A stretch of 64,000 bases of DNA from Corythucha ciliata (GCA_038030265.1 CM075937.1:15872001-15936000); one strand, 5' to 3'. Positions 10,961 to 22,530 are shown, counted from the stretch's first letter. A program made the numbers and translations. The notes: generated from the sequence alone by a model not told the origin.

Positions 10961-12918
10961 TCTTTTGCTCATAAAATTGGGCTCTGTGAGCAATAATCCA
11001 CAAAATGTGAATTTTAGAAGGTCCACATCCGCGAAATTGATGTATTAAAGTGCGAAAAATGCAAAACTAGGATTGAAAGAGGTGAAATCGTTGTGGTAAA
11101 GTTTGAATTACTGTAGAGTTCCAGTTGGGTACAAAATGTAAATATCAACCACATCTTCCTCTACAACTTTCCTATTTATCATCATGGATGCCTTCCTTTT
11201 TCCAGCCAAATGGAACGTGAAAAATTGATATTTCCATTAAAGATAGCTCCGTTGATTGATGTATGAAGAAAAAGAAAGAACGAGAAGAGAAGAGTAAACA
11301 CACCGGGGCCACTGTTTACATTGCCCTCACAACACTTTTGAGCTTCTCTCTCTCTCCGTTCCCTCGCACAAAAGCCGCACTTTGAAGGAAACGACTGGCC
11401 ATAAATATTAATACGGGGAGGAGGAGGCTTCGAATTTGCCTCTAAAAAAAAAAGTGGAAAGAGGACATTAGAGATATCCTCCCCTACCACTGCGCCCATT
11501 CGAAATTTTCGAGCTACTGATCGACTTCAAGACTAAATCAACTAAAAATCGCTGGTATTTCTTCTTTTTTTTCGACCGTACTAGAACCAATTTTATTATT
11601 CCAAGAATTTATCGAAAAATAATAAAGAAAATGTTGATGGGGTAGACTGACTCTGTTATGAACACTTTCCCCTACTCTTTTAACTTTCTTTCAGATTAAA
11701 GAGCCCCCCATGCCACGGCAAACCCCCTCCACCCTACTGCTTCATCATAACATTGTATGATAGACCTTGTTATATTGATGTACTAACATAATCTCTTTAT
11801 CTGTAATGCCCGTACACTCTAGTGCTCAAATTGATTTACGCCTCAAGGGATATACTATGAAGGGGGATGAAAACTTTCAACTACCAGATCGTCGGAAAGG
11901 TGCAAAAAGGCGAGGGTTGTAGGGAGAAGAAAATGTTGTTTGAGAAGATGAAACAAAGCGCATAATTTAATTATACGAAAACCCCCATTTCTATATTGTA
12001 ATAAGTAATGTTTGTTATCGGTGTATAAACACGAGTGCGGGGGGGGGGGGTGAAATTTTAACGCTTCTCTTTTGGCTCTTTCACTTACCCCCTTCTTTCC
12101 AATGTAACCCAGTCACAAATTACAACGGAGCCAGTGTGCGCTAACTGGAATTTAATTAAAATTTGGCCTCGACCACTCTCATTCAGAGATATTGAGGACA
12201 CTCAATTATTGCTTACAAAGATTTCCAACCCCACTTCATTTTGTATTGTGTTTCTATCCAAAAACATATTAAGAGAAATGGATACAGCGGGACGGCGGCA
12301 TTTTTCATTTATAAGGTCACTTGGATGTGGCGATTGATCAACGCGTTTCTCTGAAACCAGCTCGAATGATGAAGAAATCAAACTCGCTCCAAAAATAAAT
12401 TAAGCTCAACATAAATTGGGAACGGACACAAGATAAAACTTGGATTATATTACCTTTACTGGTTACCCCTAAATTATTACAGTATTGAGTGATTTATTTA
12501 TATTTACTTAATTTTAACGTTCCAAAAGTTGTTTTATGAGGTGAAATTTAGGTCTATTGTAAGCAATTGATCCACAGACGGTGATATTTTCTTCCGGTTT
12601 TCAGTCACTGAGGCAGAACAGAATGTGTATTCCCCACATCGCTCGGCCAAGAAGTCTTGTTCCTATGTCACTTGGAAAATGAATTTTGAGTAGAGAATCA
12701 TCAAAACTTGTTCTTTTCATTCTATAATTCACAAATAGCGTTTATTCGACCGATCCAAAAAGAACGAAATGCCGGTGAACTACGCGTTTGTTGGGGCTCG
12801 AGGGCTGGAAAGAACCGTGTATCCTTCTTCAGATTCTTTCCCAAGCATAAGGGTTAGGTAATCTTCTTCAGCGCGATAAAAGGAGCACGTGAACATTCTA
12901 CGTTAAGCATTTCCCAAC
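10961..12918. other. Unassigned AT-rich spacer
   Basis: No supportable gene. It holds a G-run near 12040-12050 and a segment (12415-12460) with GGGAACGGACACAAGATAA that recurs in diverged form near 46392 and, inverted, near 48040. Confidence 0.45.
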
Positions 12919-13741
12919 GCTCGTTTCACACATACGCGGTTTCATGAGGCCCCCGCGTGTAATCCGCATGAATGCCGCTTTCTCATCGAACCACACTGGG
13001 AAAACGCGACAGTTTTTTAACTCGGTCAAAGAGAATACTTGGTTGGGTTAACCGAACTTTTTGACCAAGTAATGACCGTTCTAACTGCGTTGAATCATAT
13101 TTTGACCGAGTGCTCAACCGTAAAATATCATACTGACCAAGTATACCAGTTAAATACGTTAATAGTAACCGAGTTTTCGGTTAAATATGACGCCAACCAA
13201 GTCTGAGACACTCGGTTGAAGACAGCAAGGCGGCTGCGTTACCCGAGTAAGTGAATAATCCCCACTTCTTCTCGATGACCTTCGGATGATTTTACCGAGT
13301 AAAGTGGTTGCAGTGTAATAAACCAGTCGACTCGGTGTATTTACCTAGTTGAAAATACCGTTAATTTCAGTTAACCGAGTAGCTTGGTCAACAGAAAAGT
13401 GACTACCGAATCGCACGTGTCTAGTTGGTTTGGAGTCCTCTGTTGCATCAGTCGGGTCAGTCAGTCAGTGACGAGTATTGAGATGAGCAAGTTTCTTCTT
13501 CTGTGTCAATTTATAACGTTATCACTTTCTTCGTACACCAATGAGTGACATAGGCGATTTGATTCAAGAGAAGAAAATACCTGAAGCGGAGACGAAATAA
13601 TATTATTGTGGAGGTAAGTTGTAATATAACCGTCGCATGTTTTTTGTAGTAATATGTACCGCACATGTATGAAGGTGTACGTGGTCACTTACGCAGCCGC
13701 CAAAACCGCGCCGCGTGAAACCTCGTATATGTGAAACGAGC
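12919..13741. mobile_element. Terminal-inverted-repeat element with internal ACTCGGT motifs
   Basis: The ends are inverted copies of a ~26-bp sequence beginning GCTCGTTTCACA (12919-12944 and 13716-13741, two mismatches by eye). Between about 13017 and 13400, CTCGGT, ACCGAGT and TTGGTTAA-type words recur in both orientations many times. There is no transposase frame and I do not see a clean target duplication. A non-autonomous DNA transposon is the simplest reading; the superfamily is unknown. Confidence 0.55.
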
Positions 13742-13753
13742 CTATCGCGCTAG

Positions 13754-14212
13754 TTAAAAGTTAAGCCAGTTCAAAATTGACGGGATGGCAACGTGAAAGG
13801 ATTTGAAATGAAACGATTGCTCTGGTCCGACTACAGTCACCCATTCGCGTTTACCTTCCCGTACCGACAATAAATTGTGAACTGGCCTTTTTTCTTGAAT
13901 AACAACGGAAAACTCACTCCCGAACGTCCGAACTCCCGACGTACTAACTAAGCCACTTCTGCCCACGTGTTGCGGTTCAAGTGATTTCAAATCGCGAAAT
14001 TCCTCTTGTGTGAATGCACTCACCACGTCAGCGAGGTAATTTACATTACCCAAGCTCGACAACGCCGGGAAATGACGAGCGTCTGTCGAATTGCCACTAA
14101 TGAATCTTTGTACTAGAAAGGACATACTATGATTGAAATAAGTTGCCCGATTTTTTTTATGACAAGATGTCAAATGTTGAGCGATTGGATTCTCACGAGC
14201 AAGGACCGGCAA
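13754..14212 (-). CDS. Unrecognised 152-codon open frame
   Basis: This is one of the longest frames outside recognised elements. Composition is mixed and not low-complexity, with phrases such as SGVRTFGSEFSVVIQ and VGPEQSFHFKSFHVAIPS. I do not recognise a family. No ATG opens it: the frame runs up from a stop through TTG, and the first internal Met comes about 30 codons in, so it would have to be an exon or a decayed fragment. It ends 12 bp outside the TIR element at 12919-13741. It could be a host exon, part of an older transposon or chance. Confidence 0.25.
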   Translation of the reverse strand: MPVLARENPIAQHLTSCHKKNRATYFNHSMSFLVQRFISGNSTDARHFPALSSLGNVNYLADVVSAFTQEEFRDLKSLEPQHVGRSGLVSTSGVRTFGSEFSVVIQEKRPVHNLLSVREGKREWVTVVGPEQSFHFKSFHVAIPSILNWLNF

Positions 14213-15303
14213 CGATTTATTTTCATTTTTTTAGATAGCGGCGATCCTTCCTTTTATAATCCCCCAGCGTAGTCACTTAAGTTCCATTATTATACGTAGT
14301 AATTTTGATGCCTACAAAGCCATCAAGACTGAGTTATTGAAAAAAAAAAAAAAAAAAAAAAAAAGATTTGCAGCAAGCTTCTAACGTAGACTTGCATGAA
14401 CGGGGCAACCAACGATATAATGTATAAACCTGGATTGCTCACAGCGGACTGGAGGGGCGTGGAAGGGGCAGGTCGTCCCCCGATAAACAATCACCCTGTC
14501 CCTCTCCTTGTGTAGTAATGGCAACACAATTCTCTTCCGGTATTTGCTTTGAAACTCCACCCCTCTCATCCATTATGGGAGCTTATTTGATCGCTATTTT
14601 TTATCAGCAGTTGAGCAATCCAGTTCTTTTATATACCGTTGGAGGCAACTAGCAATAGAAAAGAATGCAATGCCAACTCGATCGTATCCTGCCGTGTCCT
14701 TTCCCAATTATTACCTACTGCCCAAAAACTGATTAATTAGCCTTGAATAATTGAATTTCACGTGGGAAAACTATTTTCAATACAAGATGGTCATTTTTGA
14801 GAGAGAGAACAACATAATTATTTTTCTGATAAAATTGAGTATTTGAGAAAGGAGAGTTGGGTCCGGGGACCGATGTGTGAACCTCAGCGAGCGGGGAAAA
14901 ATAGCTCAGTAACGTCATCAAATCCTTGGGGAGATTGCTTTGCAGCTGTTCCCTGGTAGTTGAGAGTTACTGCTGCACAGCACTATCGTAGGTGCCACAC
15001 TCACCGGAGCCACACAAGTTTCATTTTTTGAAGGTAACCGCGACCTGGTGATTTTTTTTTTTTTGCGCTGAAAACATGAAATTTTGTTCCTACAGAAAGC
15101 AGGAACTGTGAACCCAGCCCAGAAGCCACGGATTTTGAGTTGCGAATAAGCTCTTTTCGGAGTTTCAGCTGTGAATACACGCGTTTTCCAGTTTCAGCTG
15201 GGTGAATTTGCGCTTTTTCTCGATTGTGTATACGAAAATTGAGATATTTCTAAATTTCATCCGTGAATAAGAGATTTTTTCACATCCTAACAACCTAAAA
15301 ACT
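14213..15303. other. Spacer with poly-A run and R1-like words
   Basis: A run of 24 A lies at about 14340-14363. Between 15125 and 15290 there are inverted R1 words (GTTGCGAATAAGCTCTTTTC, CAGCTGGGTGAATTTGCGC). No gene is recognised. Confidence 0.4.
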
Positions 15304-15409
15304 GAGATGGATATAATGAATATTTCTGTCGCCGGTATTTTTAATTAATAAATTGATTAAACTGATCTTATCCGGACGACGATGGAAGGGCATAGCCCAA
15401 CACAATTGG
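15304..15409 (+). repeat. 106-bp direct repeat, copy 1
   Basis: Begins GAGATGGATATAATGAATAT and ends CCCAACACAATTGG. It is nearly identical to 15627-15732 and the same length. Copy 1 is followed by a tRNA-like unit in antisense orientation; copy 2 is followed by one in sense orientation. Confidence 0.85.
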
Positions 15410-15426
15410 AGTTTCGAGAAAAAATG

Positions 15427-15499
15427 GCTCCCCGGCGGGATTTGAACCCGTAACCTCTGGATTACCAGTCTAGCACGCTGCCAATTGCGCCACGGAGAC
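15427..15499 (-). pseudogene. tRNA-Thr(GGU)-like unit, antisense, probably SINE-derived
   Basis: A 73-nt cloverleaf can be drawn on the minus strand. The acceptor GTCTCCG pairs with CGGGGAG except at 1:72 (G-G), and there is a D stem GCGC/GCGT. The anticodon stem CTAGA/TCCAG has one A-C mismatch around the loop CTGGTAA (anticodon GGT). The T arm is ACGGG-TTCAAAT-CCCGC with a mismatch at its base. Three mismatches and discriminator C argue against a working tRNA. It sits in a block (15410-15569) bounded by the inverted 12-mer AGTTTCGAGAAA / TTTCTCGAAACT. Confidence 0.6.
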
Positions 15500-15626
15500 G
15501 CCTTTGGGAGTCGTACTCCGAGGGATAAGCTAAGCCGAACCCCTCCCAGGTCCATTGTTTCTCGAAACTCTAGGCGTTTCTCCTGATCGGTAAACTACGC
15601 CGAAATTTATCTTATCTAGATGTTTT

Positions 15627-15732
15627 GAGATGGATATAATGAATATTTCTGTCGCCGGTATTTTTAATTAATAAATTAATAAAACTGATGTTATCCGGAC
15701 GACGATGGAAGGGCATAGCCCAACACAATTGG
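15627..15732 (+). repeat. 106-bp direct repeat, copy 2
   Basis: Same length and nearly the same sequence as 15304-15409. Its last bases (CACAATTGG) merge into the D-loop of the following tRNA-like unit. Confidence 0.85.
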
Positions 15733-15786
15733 CAGCGTGCTGGACTGGTAATCCAGAGGTTGCGGGTTCAAATCCCGCCGGGGAGC
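15727..15786 (+). pseudogene. 5'-truncated tRNA-Thr(GGU)-like unit
   Basis: From AATTGGCAGCGTGC onward it reads as the rest of a tRNA: anticodon arm CTGGA-CTGGTAA-TCCAG (perfect stem, anticodon GGT), T arm GCGGG-TTCAAAT-CCCGC (perfect stem) and CGGGGAGC. The 5' acceptor strand and D-stem start are replaced by the 106-bp repeat. Downstream ATTTTTTCTCGAAACT is shared with the antisense copy. The arms are better preserved than in the first copy, but it cannot fold as a complete tRNA. Confidence 0.6.
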
Positions 15787-15860
15787 AATTTTTTCTCGAA
15801 ACTTAACTAACTTAACGAAACTAAACTCGAAACGAAAATTTTCGGCTGCTCGCCATCTTC

Positions 15861-15916
15861 AGCGTTTGGTTTTCCAACTGAGACTAAAACAACTTTCAGT
15901 TGGGGAACCAAACGCT
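15861..15916. repeat. Short hairpin, 21-bp arms
   Basis: AGCGTTTGGTTTTCCAACTG opens the left arm. The right arm (15896-15916) is its reverse complement with two mismatches, and a 14-nt loop separates them. It lies just downstream of the tRNA-like pair. Confidence 0.75.
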
Positions 15917-16209
15917 CTTGGGAACCTCAACCTGTGGCGTAGGTAGTAATTTGACCTATGAGGGGGATCAGATTGAAATATCGTTAGGGGGATGGAAGGA
16001 GGTAATTTCACATTCTAACTATCATTCCATCACCCAGCCTGCACGCTCTTGAATTTATCCGCCGGCCGTGATAGCCGACCCTATCACAGCCTTGTCCGAG
16101 AACAAAAATGTTATTAATCACTAATTCAACCCGACATTCCAGAATTTTCTTATCGATTGATCCTTCGCTGTTATGGAAGGAGTAGAGTAGAATAGGGTCA
16201 TCGCATGTT

Positions 16210-17960
16210 TTTCACTTAAAGACGCAGCAGCTCAATCAATGAATGCGGCACCTTCTGAATTAAATGCCTTTTGAATGACTTCAAGTTAAAGATCCCATTT
16301 TCACCTTTTAATATTGCCGGAATCTGGTGGTACAGCTGTAGTCCTCGGACATTCGGGTCTATCAAAGACTTATTAATTCGCATAAATGGTAAAGCCGGTT
16401 GTGCAGCAGATCTTGTATTATAGCCATGACTTTTCTCGATGGTAATTCTTCTGTCTGATGACCTGCTGTTGAGCACCTTCAAACATTCGTATGCGTAAGT
16501 AGCGTACAATGTAGGAATGCCCAACTCAGAAAATGCATCTCTACAGAAGTAACGCAGACAGCGATACCACACACAAGTATGGAATGCAACATCCAAAGTA
16601 GACAATTCTCAGGACCTCTTTTGATACGCTTAACTTAATTTTGGTAGCACGAAATTTACCCTTATCAGTCTTTTCAAGAGTTTTCCTCAAAGTGCTTCTT
16701 GAACGTGAGCTTGGAATCCAGATGAATTCCCAGAAATTTCACAGCGTTGTTCTCAAATTCTGGGAAATTACGTAGGCTGGACACGATGCGAGAAGTCTTT
16801 TCGTCGTTCATTTCCAACTTATTTGCGTCAAACCAGTCCTTAGTTAGCTTTCGCAACTGGTGCCGTAGACGACGTAATGTCGGTTTCATAATCCCGCGAG
16901 CAAGTGAGAAGGGTTGTGTCGTCGGCATAACTATCTGAGTGGTACACAGTCGGAACAGCAAGATTCAAAATCGTTAGTCAGTATTTCAAAGAGAGTGGGA
17001 CCAAGAATTGAGCCCTGGGGCACGCCTGACTTCACTGGCTTCAAGGTCGAATTCTGGTGTAATCTTGAGAGACCTACTGAAGTCTGTTGCTGAGGAAGGA
17101 CTTCATTAAGTCATGAACCCAAATCCAGCCAGTTTCTGGAGGATTATCCGATGATCCGCTCTATCGAATGCCTTGCTGAGGTCCAGAAAGTCACCAGCAG
17201 CAATCTCTTTCGCCTCAAATGTTTGCACAATTTTGGACGTCAGTGCTTGAATAGCATTCAGCGTTGATTTTCCTCAGCGATATCCGTACTGATTTGGTGA
17301 AAATAGACCGAAACTTTCAAAATATTCGGTGAGCCTTAAGAATTTATTATTTTTTCTTCGTGACCACACGTTCTCGCGTGAAAATTCCGCAGTTCAATTT
17401 ACTAGGTACCGTAAAAACCATGCCAACGAGTTACCTCCCCTCACCCTTCTTCCATTTTACGACACGTAAACTTTGAAATTTACAGAATAACCCCCACGAA
17501 AGTGGTTACAGTATGAACGAAATAACTTCTTTGAAAAGATTCGAGGACATCCCATAATAATCCCGAGCATTTTAGGACTTCAGACCCCTACTGAAGAAGT
17601 CAGTATCTCCTCCCGTGAAACGTGCCAAAATTCATAATTTCCCCGAGGATCCTCGCTGGTCCCCTTGATAGCCGATGATTTAGCAGCTGATGATTTATTT
17701 GCGACTAGGACCGAAAATGGCTCTCTAAACTGCTCAGCTGAGAACCCTCAAGAGTCAATCCGTCGTGCCGCTCCTATTCCTTGTTTTACAACGTCACAGG
17801 TGGCTTGACACTTATTCCTCGAGCTGGAAATTTTAGCGGAATTGTAGGCTTTCTTAGCATGTGCCAACTTATTGAAGTAGCTTTTGCGGTACGTTGTAGC
17901 TTTTGATACGAGTGCAAATACAAAGCGCTCACTTTTAACTATTTTACGGGTTTAACCAAT
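16210..17960 (-). pseudogene. Decayed non-LTR retrotransposon (RT region)
   Basis: Reading leftwards on the minus strand: an EN-RT linker around 17780-17910 (YRKSYFNKLAHAKKAYNSAK), the RT motif FLDLSKAFDRADHRIIL around 17140-17200, SGVPQGSILGPTLFEILTND around 16975-17030, then FDANKLEMNDEKT and VKFLGIHLDSKLTFKKHFE around 16680-16840. The C-terminal region (16216-16605) contains NTRSAAQPALPFMRINKS, typical of the tail after the thumb. Frames are broken in several places, so it is inactive. It is unrelated in wording to the LINE at 5.9-8.5 kb and looks like a Jockey/CR1-type element. Flanks are unassigned, and no poly-A or target duplication was identified. Confidence 0.82.
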
Positions 17961-18224
17961 ACAGTGGTGGCTACTCAATTATGTTGAGGAGAAGAATTCT
18001 CCACGGGGGTTATATTTTCGACTCAAGAAAATGACCCTAAAAATCTCTCAGACAAGGGCAATCTTTTGAGGAAATGGCCAAAATTTATGAATGGATGAAA
18101 CCGCGTACCGTGGGGACACTGGCGGACCTATATTTTCCTCGGGCGCGGCCCGGGGCGGACATCTCCACAAGAGGCCCCTAAGTCTCTGTATAAACAAGAA
18201 ATATAGTTTTTACACAGCCTTTTC

Positions 18225-19240
18225 CTCATTTTAGCCACGAATTACCGCTATTTCACCTTTCCTATCCACCCATTAGTGCTTATGACCCAGTTTAAGCCGC
18301 GAATTTCTCAATAATTTCAGGAATGAATGAGTGCTTTTTGTAAACATTACCCGGGCAAATTAGCGCTTTTCTCAATTTTGACCGCGTGTATCGCTCTTCT
18401 AATTCAGCCGTGGATTAGACCCTCCTACAGCCTTGAATTTGAGGATTTTCTCAACGTTAGCAGCAATGTAGCGTTTTTATCCCTCGAGCGATGATTCTTA
18501 ACTTTCCACGAATTTTGGCGCTTTCGTCAATTTTAGCAGAAAATTAGCGGCTTTTTAACATTTTATCACCGCATTAGCAATTTTTTTATTATTTTTAGGC
18601 ATAGATTTATTGCCTCCTCTCAGTTCTAGCCCGTGAATCAGCGTTGTTTTCATTTACAGCAGTGCACGAATCTGCCGTTTTTTGAATTTCAGCCACAAAG
18701 TTTCCATCACGAAGGCGCGTATTTAACTTGGAAAAACTTCAACTCACTTTATCCGAGAATTAGCATAATTTTAGCAGTGAATTGGCGCTTTTGCTAAACT
18801 TTAGCAGCGTAGTAGCGTTTCCAACCCGCGCATTACCGAATTTTCCCAATAATTGGCGTTTTCCTCAATTTAAGCTGCAAATTAGCCATTTTTTTCCATT
18901 TTTAGCAGAGAATTATCTCTTTTCCCCAATTTGAACAGAAAGTTAGCGTTTAATTCTAGCCGCGCTAATTAGTGATTTTTTCAATATTTAGCCGCGAAGT
19001 AGTGATTTTCTTCATTTGTATCCGCGAATTAACTTTTATCCTCAACTTTATATCCGCAAATTTCAAATTAGCGATTTTTTCTCCAATGTGTTTACCGCTT
19101 CAACAAGTTGCAAATTGCCGATCAGCACTTTACTGGGCTCAAGAACCTAATGCAACTGGGGACACAGAGTTTTTTTTCTTTTTAGCCGCGAATTCCCCTC
19201 AAGATAGCGCGAATTTTCTCAATTTGAGCCACCAGAATAG
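18225..19240 (-). repeat. R1 repeat array, inverted
   Basis: Reverse-complement R1 units (CTCAATTTTAGCCGCGAATT and variants such as AGCAGTGAATTGGCGCTTTT) run for about 1 kb. The right end merges into a block that is also present at 32.9-33.3 kb. Confidence 0.75.
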
Positions 19241-19460
19241 CACTCTCGGAGGCTTTAATCGAATATTCAGCCCACGCTCTTCGCTGCTATCCCTTGCAAC
19301 TTTGTATTCTCCAAGTCGGATAAACTGAAATTCGTGGACATTAGCCAAATCGCTGTCCAACCGTCCTACCTCTTCACGTACCCTACATCCACGGATAACC
19401 TAAAAATCCTCATTTTTTCATATTTAAGCTTTTCGTGGAGAGGGGGAGGCCCGTATGATA
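19180..19460 (+). repeat. Dispersed block homologous to 32880-33330 (uninterrupted copy)
   Basis: Shared landmarks in the same order are: ATCGAATATT, TTCTATTCTCCAAGTCGGAT-like (here TGTATTCTCCAAGTCGGAT), CTGTCCAA, TTCACGT, a TTTTTCATATTTAAGCTTTT-type word, and a G/C-rich end with GGTA.GCTA.TGCG-like wording. At 19374-19386 the site that carries a 148-bp hairpin insertion in the other copy is empty. Confidence 0.7.
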
Positions 19461-20520
19461 GGGGGCCGTCCCTTCGGCACTACCTCGGTACTCTAGTGCG
19501 GGGGGGGGGGTCTGAAGTCCAAGGAAGGAGCAGCTGGACTGGACGCACGTGGACCTTTTCGGGCTGCTTGAAATCGAGAAAATCTGCTAAACCTAACTTC
19601 AACGAGAAACGCTCATTTTTTGTGATTTTATGGAGCTATTTAGAGCGTTGGTACTTAGTGTCCCTTCTTTCGTATACTTGTAGCTTTGAAGGGGGCGGGG
19701 TTCCGTTGGGCGAATATTTCATCGTTCTCTAATCTGAGTAGCAACCGACAGCGTAGAACTCGGATGTAATTGTCGCAAAATATGAAATTGCTCTTGATGC
19801 ACACAACACATTTTCCATTCCCCGTCACAGAAAGTAGGTGTGTAGGGGGAAGACGTGAAGTTTCTGTTGTTTATTTTCATTCCATCCACGTAGAGTTTCG
19901 CCTTTGTGTTTAAGAGGATTTCAAACAAGCAAAAACATTTCGGGTAAAACAGCTTGTTTCCTTCCCATTCAACGCCTAAATTTAATTATCAATGCTCAAG
20001 GAAGACATTTGAAAAGAGAGGAAAGAGCTGTTACGAAAACTGATAATGGAATCATAATAAGCTCTACGTTTGATGGATTAAGGGTGTGTGGAGGGGGGGG
20101 GATGAAAAATCGTGGAAATATTACTGCCAAGAGGTTGAATAAACTCGACGGGGATTTCTTTTTTTTTTTTTTTTAATTCAAATAATTACTCGCCCGGGAA
20201 ACGTTTCAAGGCGGTGAAGGAGTTGACAAATCTTATTCAATCCGTGCTGCTATGAAGGTTTTGTTGAAATTCACGTTAAACTCAACAAAATTGGCGCGAA
20301 TATGTCGGCGTCCTGAATACGAGACTCCCTCTCATTCCGTGGAACTACGAGAGGAGTGTTTCAAACTCATTACGAAAACTTTCGAACGAAGTTGAGAGAA
20401 TTTTCAGAGGTACTTGAGTGATATTAAACTTAAAGTGCGCGCTCCTTTCACTTCAGAAGAAAGACTTCTCTTAATTTTGCCGTTATTAATGTAAAAACAC
20501 ACTGACGTTTTCCATTGTTT
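19461..20520. other. Spacer downstream of the transporter gene
   Basis: No gene recognised. G-runs lie near 19500 and 20092, and a T-run at about 20159-20174. The 3' end of the minus-strand transporter transcript should fall in the right part. Candidate polyadenylation words were not resolved. Confidence 0.4.
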
Positions 20521-21947
20521 TTAGCTTCTAGAGAGAGGGCTGTCACTTGAAATCAATGTTTGAATGTCTTCCAAAGTTTTCCCCTTAGTTTCAATGAGAA
20601 TCACGTAACAACAGACACAACCGAAGAGATTGAATATTGAATAGACGAGTAGGTTGCACCAAGTTCCAACGTAAGTTTTGATTGGTATGAACGCTTGGTT
20701 GATTAAAGCTAGAACAATGGAAATAGTTATGGTGACGATCATCGTGGCGCGACCGCTAATGTTAACGGAGAACATTTCACCGATTAGAATGTGGTACAAG
20801 TGCTGGGAGCCCAGGTTACAGAACAGTTCGATTACCATGAAAAACACAAGAGGAACCCAAAGTGTTGACGAAACGTCAACAGTTGTGTGATCTCGAAGAT
20901 AGTACCAGACGGATAGGGTGAAAAATGAAACGGCGGCCGCGAGAAACGATACGAAAGTCAAAGGTTTCCTTCCAACGCGGTCCACTAAGAATAATGAAAC
21001 AATGGAAGAACATATTCCAGCGACGGAAATTATTAAGACAGCCTTTGAAGCGCTTATTGATGATTTTGGTAGCACTAATGCGATTGAATTTGTGACATTG
21101 TCATAACCTGAAGTTGTTGCCAATGTTGCAAAGAGAAGAACGATGCAAAGCGCTTTTCTGTTACGCTCGATCAATAATTCACAGAAACTTCCAATAAATC
21201 CTCGGCTTCTGTCTGGTATAAGTTGGATTCTATCTCTCATTCTATTTAGCTCTTCCTCGTTACACTTTCCACTGAGCCAAATGAAACGCTTCCTCGCCTT
21301 CTCACTACCCTCAGTAAACATTGAAAAATAAGGAGTCTCTTGAAGGACGACAACTAGTGTCATCATTAAAAACGAAGGAATCACTGGAACGGCATTATAA
21401 ACCGTGTAGTCAGTCTGTGCCAAAAGACTCGAAAATAATTTCCCCGCCGACAGTCCAACGTTTGTCGCCGTGCAGACGGCCCCTCGACGCTCCGCGACAA
21501 TTGTCTCCCCCACGACGACAGGCATCAACGAATCGTAAACGTTAATGTAAATACCGTGAAGGGCCTGACTCAGACAAAACCACCAAACGGTCGACCCGAT
21601 GAAATTGGGCAACCATCCGAGGAGGCTGAACAGTGTGAGAATGATGAGAGCCGGTCGACGGCCAAGGTTTTCCATCAAGTAGGCGCAGACACCGGAGCCG
21701 ATGAGCTTGAACGTGATCTGCGAGTTCACTATGTAAACTTTCTCTTGCGGCGTTAGATCGAGAGTATCGTTTCCGTCGGTGGTTTGCGTGAAAAGTCCTT
21801 TGGCCCAATTTTGAATTAAACCTGCCTGAAGCCCTGAGAGGCATGCTAAAAAACAAAAAAATTAAGCTAACAAAATTATGTTCAGAAAAGCTGCATCTTT
21901 AGAGCTCATGTACCTGTAGCAATAATCAACTGACTTCCCAGTATCAT
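20521..21947 (-). CDS. MFS facilitated sugar transporter, trehalose-transporter (Tret1)-like
   Basis: Two exons fit exactly. Exon 1 is 21947-21914, ending ACAG before GTACAT. A 68-bp intron ends TTTTTTAG. Exon 2 is 21845-20521. Together they give 453 codons including TAA, i.e. 452 residues, the usual size for a 12-helix plasma-membrane sugar porter. Visible signatures are: NLGRR after helix 2 (~71-75), AERRG in loop 4-5 (129-133), ETPYF..FTEGSEKARK, the PES(P)R-equivalent (~181), VDRVGRKP in loop 8-9 (299-306) and ETKGKTLEDI at the C-terminus (~430). The helix-10 GPxPW motif is replaced by GSQHLYHILIGE (~357), so substrate handling may differ. The family moves trehalose or hexoses down their gradient. 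Continuation of the frame through GTG at 21729 and the splice fit decide the N-terminus. An additional upstream coding exon is possible, because TTCAG precedes an open stretch at about 21972. Confidence 0.85.
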
Positions 21948-22530
21948 CCCAAATATTGCATTCAACTCACTGAATCAGCATTCAAAGATTAAATAAGATA
22001 AAACAAAATTATCTTGACATGTAACGAAAAATTAGTATTCAGCTAATTGACATAAAAAACATGGAAGTAAAAATGTCCCAAGTACCATGATGACACTCCC
22101 TTAAACGCCAAAAAGCAGCGAAATTACTTAACAAAACAAACCGCCATTATCATCCAGGGACTGAGAGACCCGCTAATGATCTAGATGGCCTTTTGAAACT
22201 AACTGAATCAGCCGACTGGATGACTGACATCAATCAAAAACTCGTTCCCCCTTCTCCTTTTGAATAGTAAACACGTGCATGTGGCATTGACAATGCTTGG
22301 CTCATAAATATTGCAAGATAGCGCTCACCCGCAGTTATATTTTTATTAATTTGTTTATCTTTATGACTCTTTAAACTGATGAATTATTGATCCGGCTTGT
22401 TTTGTCGCAAGTGACGACAATTTAACTACAAGAAAAGTTAGATTAAGAAGGTAAAACAGTTTGATACTATGTACATGAAGGAGTAGAAACGGAAAAAATC
22501 AGACGGAACAGTCTTTAAGTGGAAGTGACT
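21948..22530. other. Upstream region of the transporter gene
   Basis: AT-rich, with no gene seen. It should contain the promoter and 5' UTR of the minus-strand transporter, possibly another exon. No unambiguous TATA/initiator pair was found. Confidence 0.4.

Noticed and set aside
15427..15499. Functional tRNA-Thr gene
   Set aside because: Mismatches in the acceptor end (1:72), anticodon stem and T stem, plus an unusual discriminator base, point to a pseudogene or SINE part.
21542..21856. 104-codon minus-strand frame over the transporter 5' end
   Set aside because: Shadow of the transporter exon in another frame; the transporter frame carries all family motifs and the splice fit.
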